Shown here: positions 56,933-64,000 of the stretch, piece by piece
Position numbering within the stretch: the first letter of the stretch is position 1
How the letters are laid out: every line of letters begins with the position of its first letter
DNA from: Flavobacterium ichthyis
GTDB lineage: Bacteria; Bacteroidota; Bacteroidia; Flavobacteriales; Flavobacteriaceae
Length of the DNA: 64,000 bases
Direction: 5' to 3'
Assembly (NCBI RefSeq): GCF_009915155.1
Contig: NZ_JAABLM010000013.1
Coordinates: 20,996 to 84,995, forward strand
Translations under genes and position numbers: made by a program
Notes under the pieces: generated by a model
Seen by the model: only the letters and a program-made list of their open reading frames with translations
What the model was told of the DNA's origin: nothing
Database searches by the model: none

Positions 56933-56953
56933 CGGTTTACACAAAGTAAACCG
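56933..56953 (+). promoter_or_regulatory. Perfect inverted repeat before the signalling operon
   Basis: CGGTTTAC-ACAAA-GTAAACCG, an 8-bp perfect stem with a 5-nt loop, 10 bp before the ATG at 56964. It is either a protein-binding operator or a 5'-UTR hairpin. No T-run follows, so it is not a terminator. Confidence 0.55.
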
Positions 56954-56963
56954 CTACCAAATT

Positions 56964-58523
56964 ATGATTTTAATTGTTGATGATAAAAGCGAAAACATAA
57001 TCGCTTTACAAAAAACGCTCGAGCTCCACGGCTTAACAACCGATAGCGCAGAATCTGGCGAAATCGCGCTGAAAAAAATTCTAAAAAATGAGTATTCGCT
57101 AATTATTCTTGACGTTCAAATGCCTGGAATGGACGGTTTTGAAGTAGCCGAAAATCTTGCCGGAAGCAATAGAACCAAGGATATTCCCGTACTTTTTTTA
57201 TCGGCTATTAATAAAGAAAAAAAATACATCAGTAAAGGCTATCACTCTGGTGGCGTTGATTATATTACCAAGCCGGTTGATCCTGATTTATTAATTTTAA
57301 AAGTAAAAACTTTTTTAAAATTATCTGAACAAAATAGAGAACTACGACAAACACGTGATATTCTTTCGCGTGAAATTACAATCAGAAAAGAAGCTCAGGA
57401 AAAACTCTCCCTTCAAATGGATGAGCTTAACTCTGTTTTAGAATCCTTACCGCAAACAACTTTTACAATCTCCGCAGAAGGTAACATTGAATATGTTAAC
57501 AACAGATGGTTTCAATTTTCGCACAAAAGCGATGTTTTTCCTGCTGTTCATCCTGATGATTCTACTTGTGTTCATAAATGGCAAGTAGCATTTGAGAGCG
57601 GACAAGAATATCATGCTGATGTAAGGATTAAAGTTCTTAAAAATAATAAATTCAGATATTTCTCAGTAAGAATAGTACCTATAATTGTTCAATACAAAAT
57701 TGTAAAATGGGTGGGAACCTTAACTGATATTCATGAACAAAAACGCGCTCACGAAAATTTAGAAGAAAAAGTAATGGAAAGAACAAGTGAGTTAGTTATT
57801 AAAAATGAAGAGCTCGAGCTTTCCAACCACGAGTTACAACAGTTTGCATGGGTAGTATCCCACGATTTAAAAGAACCGCTCAGGAAAATTGAAGTTTTTC
57901 TTAAATTGATAAAAGACAAATACTTAATAGATAGCGATAAAGCAATTGATTATTCTAATAGAACCATTAGCGCTGCAGATCGAATGTCAAAACTCATTAA
58001 TGATCTTTTAGTTTATTCCCGACTTTCGTCAAAAGTAGCTGCGGAAAAAACAGATCTTAATGAAGTTTTAGGAGAAGTTTTGTCGGATTTAGATTATTTA
58101 GTTGAACAAAATAATGCCGAAATTTCTGTTGACGAATTACCCATCGTTCAAGGTGTCTCTAGCCAACTACGGCAATTATTTCAAAATTTGATAGGTAATT
58201 CACTCAAATTCGGAAAAGAAAATGTACCGATTAAAATTGACATATCTTGTGAAAAAGTTGCCTCAAAAAATTTTGATGCAAATAAAGATGAGCATGGTAA
58301 ATTTTGGCGTATCACATTAAAAGACAACGGTATAGGTTTCGACGATGCCTATATTGACAAAATTTTTATTATTTTCCAAAGCCTTAATGACCGCGAAAAA
58401 TATGAAGGTACTGGTATTGGTCTTGCAATAGCCAAAAAAATCGTTGAAAAGCATAATGGTATCATTACTGCAAAAGGAAATTTAGGTCACGGAGCGGCAT
58501 TTATAATTATTTTACCGGCCTAA
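56964..58523 (+). CDS. REC-PAS sensor histidine kinase
   Basis: 519 residues, soluble. N-terminal receiver domain with Asp50 and ITKPVD; PAS/PAC about 150-260; a coiled segment; HisKA with His300 (WVVSHDLKEPLRKIE); HATPase_c with NLIGNSLKFG, DNGIGFD and GTGIGLAIAKK. Input by phosphorylation of its own REC suggests it is downstream of another kinase in the cluster. It heads a same-strand run with 39-bp, 11-bp, 0-bp and overlapping spacings to the next genes, so an operon is very likely. Confidence 0.93.
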   Translation: MILIVDDKSENIIALQKTLELHGLTTDSAESGEIALKKILKNEYSLIILDVQMPGMDGFEVAENLAGSNRTKDIPVLFLSAINKEKKYISKGYHSGGVDYITKPVDPDLLILKVKTFLKLSEQNRELRQTRDILSREITIRKEAQEKLSLQMDELNSVLESLPQTTFTISAEGNIEYVNNRWFQFSHKSDVFPAVHPDDSTCVHKWQVAFESGQEYHADVRIKVLKNNKFRYFSVRIVPIIVQYKIVKWVGTLTDIHEQKRAHENLEEKVMERTSELVIKNEELELSNHELQQFAWVVSHDLKEPLRKIEVFLKLIKDKYLIDSDKAIDYSNRTISAADRMSKLINDLLVYSRLSSKVAAEKTDLNEVLGEVLSDLDYLVEQNNAEISVDELPIVQGVSSQLRQLFQNLIGNSLKFGKENVPIKIDISCEKVASKNFDANKDEHGKFWRITLKDNGIGFDDAYIDKIFIIFQSLNDREKYEGTGIGLAIAKKIVEKHNGIITAKGNLGHGAAFIIILPA

Positions 58524-58562
58524 AAAACTCAAATAATAACACCACAAACGCTATTTTTTCAC

Positions 58563-61500
58563 ATGGATACAAATTTTAAAAGAAATTTAATAATAGGATT
58601 CGGGTTTTCATTTTCACTTCTTTTAGTAAGTTCGGTCGCCTCGTTTGTCAGCATTAAAAGTTTGCTAAACAGTAACAAGTGGGTAAATCATACACAAGAA
58701 GTAATTTATAATTTAAATTCCGCTTCTAGCACAATGGTTGATGCGCAAACCAGTATTCGAGGATATATGCTTACAGGAAAATCAATTTTTCTGCAGCCTT
58801 ATTTAAATGCCGAAGAAACTTCAAATAGTTACATTCAAAAACTTGAGGAATTAACGGGTGACAATGACATACAGCAACAACAAATTGAAAAATTAAAAAC
58901 CCTCAAATCAAATCTGTTTCAGTATTTAAATGACAGAAAAAATGAACGTCAAACTGGCAAAATAATCTTTGAAGACGATGTTTTAAGAGGTAGAGAGATA
59001 ATGAAGTCAATTCGAGAAACTTTAGATTTAATGGAATCTCAGGAACGACAACTACTAAATGAAAGAATGTCAAACTCAAAAAATTATGGAATGTATTCCA
59101 TGATTTTAATCATTATTGCAGCATTAATTTCATTATTAACAACTCTTTTTTACTTTTCAAGAATTTTAAAAGACTACTCAGAAAGATCAAAATTATATCT
59201 TGAACTAAAAAATAAAGACCTTGAAACACGAGAACGGATTGAGTTAATAAGCGGCATTGCAGCGCAAATTTCTGCCGGAAATTATTCAATCCGAACCAAT
59301 GAGGCTAATGATGATACCCTAGGAGAAATGGGCGTTTCCATTAATGCTATGGCAAGTTCATTGGAAAATTCTTTTACCACTTTAGTAGAAAATGATTGGC
59401 TTCAGGCAGGTATTTCCGAGTTGAGCCAAGCCATGCTAGGAGAAAAAAACATCGAAGAGTTGAGTAAAAATATCGTTGATTATGTAGCCAATTATGTTCA
59501 GGCAGATGCGGCAGTTTTATATGTTCTTGAAGGAAATGAATTTATGGAAACTGCAGGTTATAATTTTGTTTCTGCAAAAGAAAGAAAGTTTTTCAAAATG
59601 GGAGAGGGATTAGCAGGCCAAGCAGCCACATCAAAAAAAGTGATGGAACTTAAAGAAATCCCAGCAGAAAATTTCCTAATTAGTTTTGCCCACGGCAAAG
59701 TTTATCCAAAACATATTATTGCCATTCCACTATTAGATAATAATGTTGAAGGTGTTTTAGAAATAGCAGCAATTAGAAATTTTTCTACCACCGAAAAAAA
59801 ATACTTTAACGCTATTGCCAATAATATAGGTATCGCACTAAAATCCGCCCAAAATAGAAAACGTTTGCAAGAATTACTTGAAGAAACACAAGCGCAATCC
59901 GAAGAATTACGAGCCCAACATACCGAATTAGAACAAATGAATGCCGAACTTGAAACCCAAACAGAAAAGCTACAAGCATCTGAAGAAGAATTACGCGTTC
60001 AACAAGAAGAATTACAGCAAACTAATGAAGAACTAGCTGAAAGAAGCACACTTTTAGAAGAGCGAAATTTGGAAATTCAAAAAAAATCCGAAGACCTTGA
60101 ATTAAGCACCAAATATAAATCTGAGTTCTTAGCAAACATGTCGCACGAACTTCGAACACCCTTAAATTCTATCTTACTTTTAAGCCGTTTGCTTTCGGAA
60201 AATAACGAAAAAAATTTAACCGAAGAACAAACTGAATTTGCCAAAGTAATTCAAAGTTCGGGTAGGGGATTACTTGGATTAATTGATGAAATTTTAGATC
60301 TGTCAAAAATCGAAGCAGGAAAAATGGACCTAGAATTTTTAGAAACGCCCGTAAGTGAAATTACACACAGCATGCAAGATTTATTCTCGGAAGTTGCTAA
60401 AGAAAAAGGAATCCAGTTTATTATTGACGATAAAAATGCTCCTTTAGTGATAAAAACCGATAAAATGCGTTTGGAACAAATTTTAAAGAATTTAATCTCA
60501 AACGCTATAAAATTTACCTCCGAAGGTAGCGTAACCTTACAAATAGAAAAACATAACTCTAATGAAAAGGCTGTGGTTTTCACTGTAAAAGATACTGGAA
60601 TCGGAATTCCTCGAGAAAAACAACCGCTTATTTTTGAAGCATTTCAGCAAGCTGACGGTTCCACCAAAAGAAAATATGGTGGAACAGGACTAGGACTGTC
60701 TATCAGCCGAGAACTCACCAAATTGTTAAAAGGCGAAATTTCTTTAAAAAGTATCGTGAATCATGGAAGTGAATTTACATTAACTTTGCCTATTTATGGA
60801 AACCCAATAGTCGTTCAAGATAAACCTGCAGAGAAACCTTCTGCCGAAATTAATAAAGAAGTTGAATTACCTCAATACTTAAGTACGCATATTCCCAAAG
60901 AAATTGATGACGATCGAAATAATATTTCGGATAGGGACAAAATTATTTTGATTGTAGAAGATGACATAAATTTTGCAAAATCCCTGCTTGAATTCACCCG
61001 AAAAAAAGGCTATAAAGGGATCGTTTGTGTTCGGGGAGATTATGCCCTAAATTTTGCATTAGCACATAAACCAGTTGGAATTTTGCTTGATATTGAACTT
61101 CCAATGAAAAATGGATGGCAAGTAATGGACGATTTAAAAAATAATCCTATCACAAAGCCTATTCCAGTTCACATCATGTCTTCGCATCAACTCAAGCAGG
61201 AAAGTTTATTAAAAGGTGCCGTAAATTTTCTTGACAAACCCGTAGCGTTTGAAAAAATTCCCGAAATATTTCACAAAATAGAGAAAATTGTCAATCGAGA
61301 GTCGCAAAAAGTATTAATCGTAGAAGATAACCAAAAACACGCTAAAGCTTTAGCATTTTTCCTTGAAAATTACAACATTAACTCCGAAATTAAGAGCGAA
61401 ATTCACGACGGTATCAATGCGCTAAAAAGTGACAACGTTGATTGTGTGATTTTAGATATGGGAGTTCCAGACAAGTACTCCTACGAAATTCTTGAAAATA

Positions 61501-62114
61501 TAAAAGATAATCCAGGACTAGAAAACCTTCCGGTAATCGTGTTTACAGGAAAAAGTTTATCGATGAAAGAAGAACTTAAACTCAAGAAATACGCAGATTC
61601 TATTGTGGTCAAAACCGCAAATTCTTATCAAAGGATGTTAGACGAAGTTTCACTTTTTTTACATTTAGTAGAAGAAAATAAAAGTGTAACTCCTAAAAAA
61701 GAATTTAAAAAACATCAAAATTTAAATAACATTTTAAGTGGCAAAACGGTACTCGTAGTTGATGACGATGTGCGAAATATTTATTCATTAACCAAATCAC
61801 TCGAAGCCCTTAAAATGAGTGTTGTAACCGCCATTGACGGTAACGAAGCATTGAGCGCTTTACAGGAAAACCCCGAAATCGATGTCGTGCTACTCGACAT
61901 GATGATGCCTAATTTAGATGGATATGAAACCGCAACAAAAATACGTGAGAACAAAAATTTCCGTGATTTACCGGTTATTGCCGTCACCGCAAAAGCAATG
62001 ATGGGAGATCGTGAAAAATGTATTAATGCAGGAGCTTCAGATTATATTACAAAGCCTGTTGATATTGACCAACTATTGTCCTTACTTAGAGTTTGGCTTT
62101 ACGATAAAAATTAA
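58563..62114 (+). CDS. CHASE3-GAF hybrid histidine kinase with three receiver domains
   Basis: 1183 residues. TM helix at 10-30, CHASE3-like extracytoplasmic domain about 31-175, second TM at 178-198, HAMP-like segment (about 199-275), GAF domain about 285-425, a long coiled coil (about 430-515) rich in EE/QE/EQ pairs, HisKA with His528 (SHELRTP), HATPase_c, then three receivers with Asp843, Asp965 and Asp1112. Receivers 1 and 2 are divergent; receiver 3 closely resembles the stand-alone regulator that follows. This design matches stress-type hybrid kinases of Bacteroidetes. It is the likely sensor of this operon. Confidence 0.93.
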   Translation: MDTNFKRNLIIGFGFSFSLLLVSSVASFVSIKSLLNSNKWVNHTQEVIYNLNSASSTMVDAQTSIRGYMLTGKSIFLQPYLNAEETSNSYIQKLEELTGDNDIQQQQIEKLKTLKSNLFQYLNDRKNERQTGKIIFEDDVLRGREIMKSIRETLDLMESQERQLLNERMSNSKNYGMYSMILIIIAALISLLTTLFYFSRILKDYSERSKLYLELKNKDLETRERIELISGIAAQISAGNYSIRTNEANDDTLGEMGVSINAMASSLENSFTTLVENDWLQAGISELSQAMLGEKNIEELSKNIVDYVANYVQADAAVLYVLEGNEFMETAGYNFVSAKERKFFKMGEGLAGQAATSKKVMELKEIPAENFLISFAHGKVYPKHIIAIPLLDNNVEGVLEIAAIRNFSTTEKKYFNAIANNIGIALKSAQNRKRLQELLEETQAQSEELRAQHTELEQMNAELETQTEKLQASEEELRVQQEELQQTNEELAERSTLLEERNLEIQKKSEDLELSTKYKSEFLANMSHELRTPLNSILLLSRLLSENNEKNLTEEQTEFAKVIQSSGRGLLGLIDEILDLSKIEAGKMDLEFLETPVSEITHSMQDLFSEVAKEKGIQFIIDDKNAPLVIKTDKMRLEQILKNLISNAIKFTSEGSVTLQIEKHNSNEKAVVFTVKDTGIGIPREKQPLIFEAFQQADGSTKRKYGGTGLGLSISRELTKLLKGEISLKSIVNHGSEFTLTLPIYGNPIVVQDKPAEKPSAEINKEVELPQYLSTHIPKEIDDDRNNISDRDKIILIVEDDINFAKSLLEFTRKKGYKGIVCVRGDYALNFALAHKPVGILLDIELPMKNGWQVMDDLKNNPITKPIPVHIMSSHQLKQESLLKGAVNFLDKPVAFEKIPEIFHKIEKIVNRESQKVLIVEDNQKHAKALAFFLENYNINSEIKSEIHDGINALKSDNVDCVILDMGVPDKYSYEILENIKDNPGLENLPVIVFTGKSLSMKEELKLKKYADSIVVKTANSYQRMLDEVSLFLHLVEENKSVTPKKEFKKHQNLNNILSGKTVLVVDDDVRNIYSLTKSLEALKMSVVTAIDGNEALSALQENPEIDVVLLDMMMPNLDGYETATKIRENKNFRDLPVIAVTAKAMMGDREKCINAGASDYITKPVDIDQLLSLLRVWLYDKN

Positions 62115-62125
62115 AACCAAAAAAA

Positions 62126-62479
62126 ATGAAAAATAAAGTTTTAATTGTTGATGACGATCCTCGAAATATATTTGCTTTAAAAGCCACATTAAAAGCGAGA
62201 GGTTTCGAGTGTGTTGCCCAAAGTAGCGCCGAAAACGCAATCTATTTTTTAAAAGAAAATTTTGTTGATGTCATTTTAATCGATATGATGATGCCCGAAA
62301 TGGATGGTTATGAAGCAATTCCTATAATTAAGGAAATTAAAAGTACCGTTCCAGTAATCGCCGTAACCGCTCAAGCTATGGTAGGCGATCGCGAAAAATG
62401 CCTTCAAGCGGGTGCTGATAATTACATTTCAAAACCCATAGATGTAGATCGATTAATGCTCATTTTAAACAATTTGTAA
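62126..62479 (+). CDS. Single-domain response regulator
   Basis: 117 residues, a receiver only: DDD acid pocket at 9-11, phospho-Asp53 in LIDMMMP, and SKPID with Lys103. It is similar to receiver 3 of the preceding kinase (shared VIAVTA and MVGDREKC/MMGDREKC segments). Like CheY it has no output domain, so it probably acts by protein-protein contact. It abuts cheR (TAA directly before ATG). Confidence 0.93.
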   Translation: MKNKVLIVDDDPRNIFALKATLKARGFECVAQSSAENAIYFLKENFVDVILIDMMMPEMDGYEAIPIIKEIKSTVPVIAVTAQAMVGDREKCLQAGADNYISKPIDVDRLMLILNNL

Positions 62480-63289
62480 ATGACAACTGACAGCCAACTT
62501 GAGGAAGTAATTCAGGAAATTTTCGATCACTACGGATTGGATTTCAGTGGATATTCAAAAGCATCATTCAAGCGAAGGATAGACCGCATCATCAATCTTG
62601 ACGAGATTTCACATTTTCAAGAATTTATATATAAAATTAAAACTGACATCAATTATGTTCGTCGAATCGTAGAGGAAATTACCGTTAATGTCACCGAAAT
62701 GTTTCGAGACCCTCACTTTTACAAAATTGTAAGACAAGAAATTATACCAGTATTAGCCACAAAACCTTTTATCAGGATTTGGCATGCAGGCTGTTCCACC
62801 GGAGAGGAAGTCTATTCCATGGCAATACTTCTTGAAGAAGCGGGAGTGTTACAAAAATCAATCTTGTATGCCACAGATCTTAGCACTCGAGTACTCGAAA
62901 ACGCCAAGAAAGGTGTTTTTCCATTGCGAAACATGAAACAATATTCCGAAAATTATATTGCAGCCTCCGGCAAAAAGGATTTTTCATCATATTATATTGC
63001 CAACTATAACCACGCAAAATTCAACGAAAACTTGTCAAAGCGAATGGTTTTCTCAATCCATAATTTAGTATCCGATAAATCTTTCAACGAATTCGACTTA
63101 ATTCTATGTAGAAATGTTTTAATTTATTTTGATAAAGACCTGCAAGACAAAGCTTTGATGCTGTTTGATGAAAGTCTTTCTTCACTTGGGTATCTCGCAT
63201 TAGGCACTAAAGAAAGCATCAAATTTTCTAACATCCAAAACCGATATCGTCAACTTCAAAAAGAAAAAATATGGCGGAAAATGAATTGA
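62480..63289 (+). CDS. cheR: CheR-type protein-glutamate methyltransferase
   Basis: 269 residues. Typical CheR motifs: NVTEMFRD (70-77), SAM-binding WHAGCSTGEEVYS (101-113), and LCRNVLIYF (209-217). It should methylate Glu side chains, normally in chemoreceptors. No receptor gene is nearby. It ends 19 bases inside cheB, so expression of the two is coupled. Confidence 0.95.
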   Translation: MTTDSQLEEVIQEIFDHYGLDFSGYSKASFKRRIDRIINLDEISHFQEFIYKIKTDINYVRRIVEEITVNVTEMFRDPHFYKIVRQEIIPVLATKPFIRIWHAGCSTGEEVYSMAILLEEAGVLQKSILYATDLSTRVLENAKKGVFPLRNMKQYSENYIAASGKKDFSSYYIANYNHAKFNENLSKRMVFSIHNLVSDKSFNEFDLILCRNVLIYFDKDLQDKALMLFDESLSSLGYLALGTKESIKFSNIQNRYRQLQKEKIWRKMN

Positions 63290-63843
63290 AAGTAGTAATC
63301 ATCGGAGGTTCTGCAGGAAGTTTAGAGGTTTTAATGCGATTGTTGCCAAAATTGCCCAATCCCATTCCATTTGCACTCGTCATTGTAGTACATCGTAAAT
63401 CAGCAGACGATACAATTCTAGAAGAATTAATTGCCGCAAAAACAAAAATTCCCGTTCAACCCACCGAAGATAAAATACCCATCTTTAAAGGAAATATCTA
63501 CATCGCCCCATCTGATTATCACTTACTATTCGAAAAAAATCACACAATAGCAGTAGATAACTCCGAAAAAATAAATTATAGTCGTCCCAGCATTGACGTC
63601 ACTTTTCAATCCGCAGCCGAAATATTTACCAGCAACACCACAGCCATTTTATTATCAGGTGCCAATACCGATGGCTCCAAAGGCTTACAAATCCTCAAAA
63701 CATTAGGAGCAATAACCATCGTCCAAAACCCCGAAACTGCCGAGATGCCATTTATGCCCCAAACCGCAATCCAAAATTCCAATCCTCATTTTATATTTTC
63801 ACCCGAAGAAATTATCCAATATTTACAAAATTTTCAAGAATAA
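63271..63843 (+). CDS. cheB: CheB-type methylesterase without receiver domain
   Basis: 190 residues covering only the CheB catalytic domain: Ser14 (GGSAGS), His41 (VVHR) and Asp134 (GANTDGSKG) form the triad. The N-terminal REC domain of standard CheB is missing, so control must come from outside, for example from the single-domain regulator at 62126. Start at 63271 lies within cheR. Confidence 0.93.
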   Translation: MAENELKVVIIGGSAGSLEVLMRLLPKLPNPIPFALVIVVHRKSADDTILEELIAAKTKIPVQPTEDKIPIFKGNIYIAPSDYHLLFEKNHTIAVDNSEKINYSRPSIDVTFQSAAEIFTSNTTAILLSGANTDGSKGLQILKTLGAITIVQNPETAEMPFMPQTAIQNSNPHFIFSPEEIIQYLQNFQE

Positions 63844-63850
63844 AATATGG

Positions 63851-63992
63851 GCAGCGATCGCGCTTTCCGTTACAAGTCCTCGGCAGAAAAAACTTTTTTT
63901 GTAGCCCAAAAAACGAGCTTCCGCTGGTCGCTGTTTTTTCCGGGCACAAAAAATAGTTTTTCTGCCTCCGGGCTTTCCACTTCAATCGCTGC
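63851..63992. repeat. Long-hairpin palindromic element at the right end
   Basis: Ends are complementary (GCAGCGAT 63851-63858; ATCGCTGC 63985-63992). Inside, 63882-63907 (GGCAGAAAAAACTTTTTTTG, GCCC) pairs imperfectly with 63942-63966, and the inner core has AAAAAACGAGC and GCTGTTTTTTC. The inner strings AAAAAACGAGCT and TCGCTGTTTTTTC are shared with the family B copy at 41279. No gene is visible in the last 157 bases. Confidence 0.65.
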
Positions 63993-64000
63993 TGCAACGA

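Overview
The window looks like a chromosomal segment of a Flavobacterium-type member of the Bacteroidetes (family Flavobacteriaceae). The DNA is AT-rich. It carries a type IX secretion gene (porQ) and two proteins with type A T9SS sorting domains. Its gene set is typical of this family: a DUF3667 protein, TamB, a Bacteroidetes-type LptD, a paired HdrC/HdrB-like iron-sulfur system and a DUF3037/HipA-like pair. Several start regions carry the Bacteroidetes promoter pattern TTG-N19-TAnnTTTG rather than -35/-10 boxes. Shine-Dalgarno sequences are not conspicuous, and several genes appear to start with TTG. Genus-level assignment is inference.

Layout. 1-7 kb: 3' part of glycogen branching enzyme, a GH31 alpha-glucosidase, an M48 lipoprotein protease, an MFS transporter and a lipoprotein with a duplicated domain. 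7-13 kb: lon, porQ, cmk and a nucleoside transporter. 13-19 kb: rpsA with a textbook promoter, a T9SS cargo protein, DUF3667, a secreted protein, a glutamine cyclotransferase and the small SRP RNA. 19-26 kb: a minus-strand run DUF4159-rsmE-tsaD facing away from a 4.5 kb tamB. 26-30 kb: pfkA, gapA, an N-acetylglucosamine-kinase-like gene and ridA. 30-38 kb: envelope genes (LptD-like, amidase, MlaD-like) and the HdrC/HdrB-like pair split by a repeat and a HAD gene. 38-46 kb: a GH3/serine-hydrolase fusion, alkB diverging from an S24 repressor with a clear palindrome between them, a small basic ORF, ychJ, acs and DUF808. 46.5 kb: tRNA-Tyr. 46.8-50.2 kb: TlpA thioredoxin, a persulfide dioxygenase/rhodanese fusion and TauE, which look like a sulfur-handling group. 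50-56.8 kb: a secreted endonuclease I, a PAS histidine kinase, DUF3037/HipA-like kinase and DinB. 57-63.8 kb: a compact signalling operon (REC-PAS kinase, CHASE3-GAF hybrid kinase with three receiver domains, single-domain response regulator, CheR, CheB).

Most of the window is core chromosome. The parts most worth a second look are the CheR/CheB operon, which has no chemoreceptor, CheA or CheW beside it and a kinase coiled coil rich in Glx pairs; the S24 repressor/alkB divergon with its operator-like palindrome; the HipA-like/DUF3037 pair without a HipB-type partner; and at least two families of short dispersed palindromic repeats. No insertion sequence, prophage or CRISPR array was seen. All motif and promoter calls were made by eye, without alignment or structure prediction.
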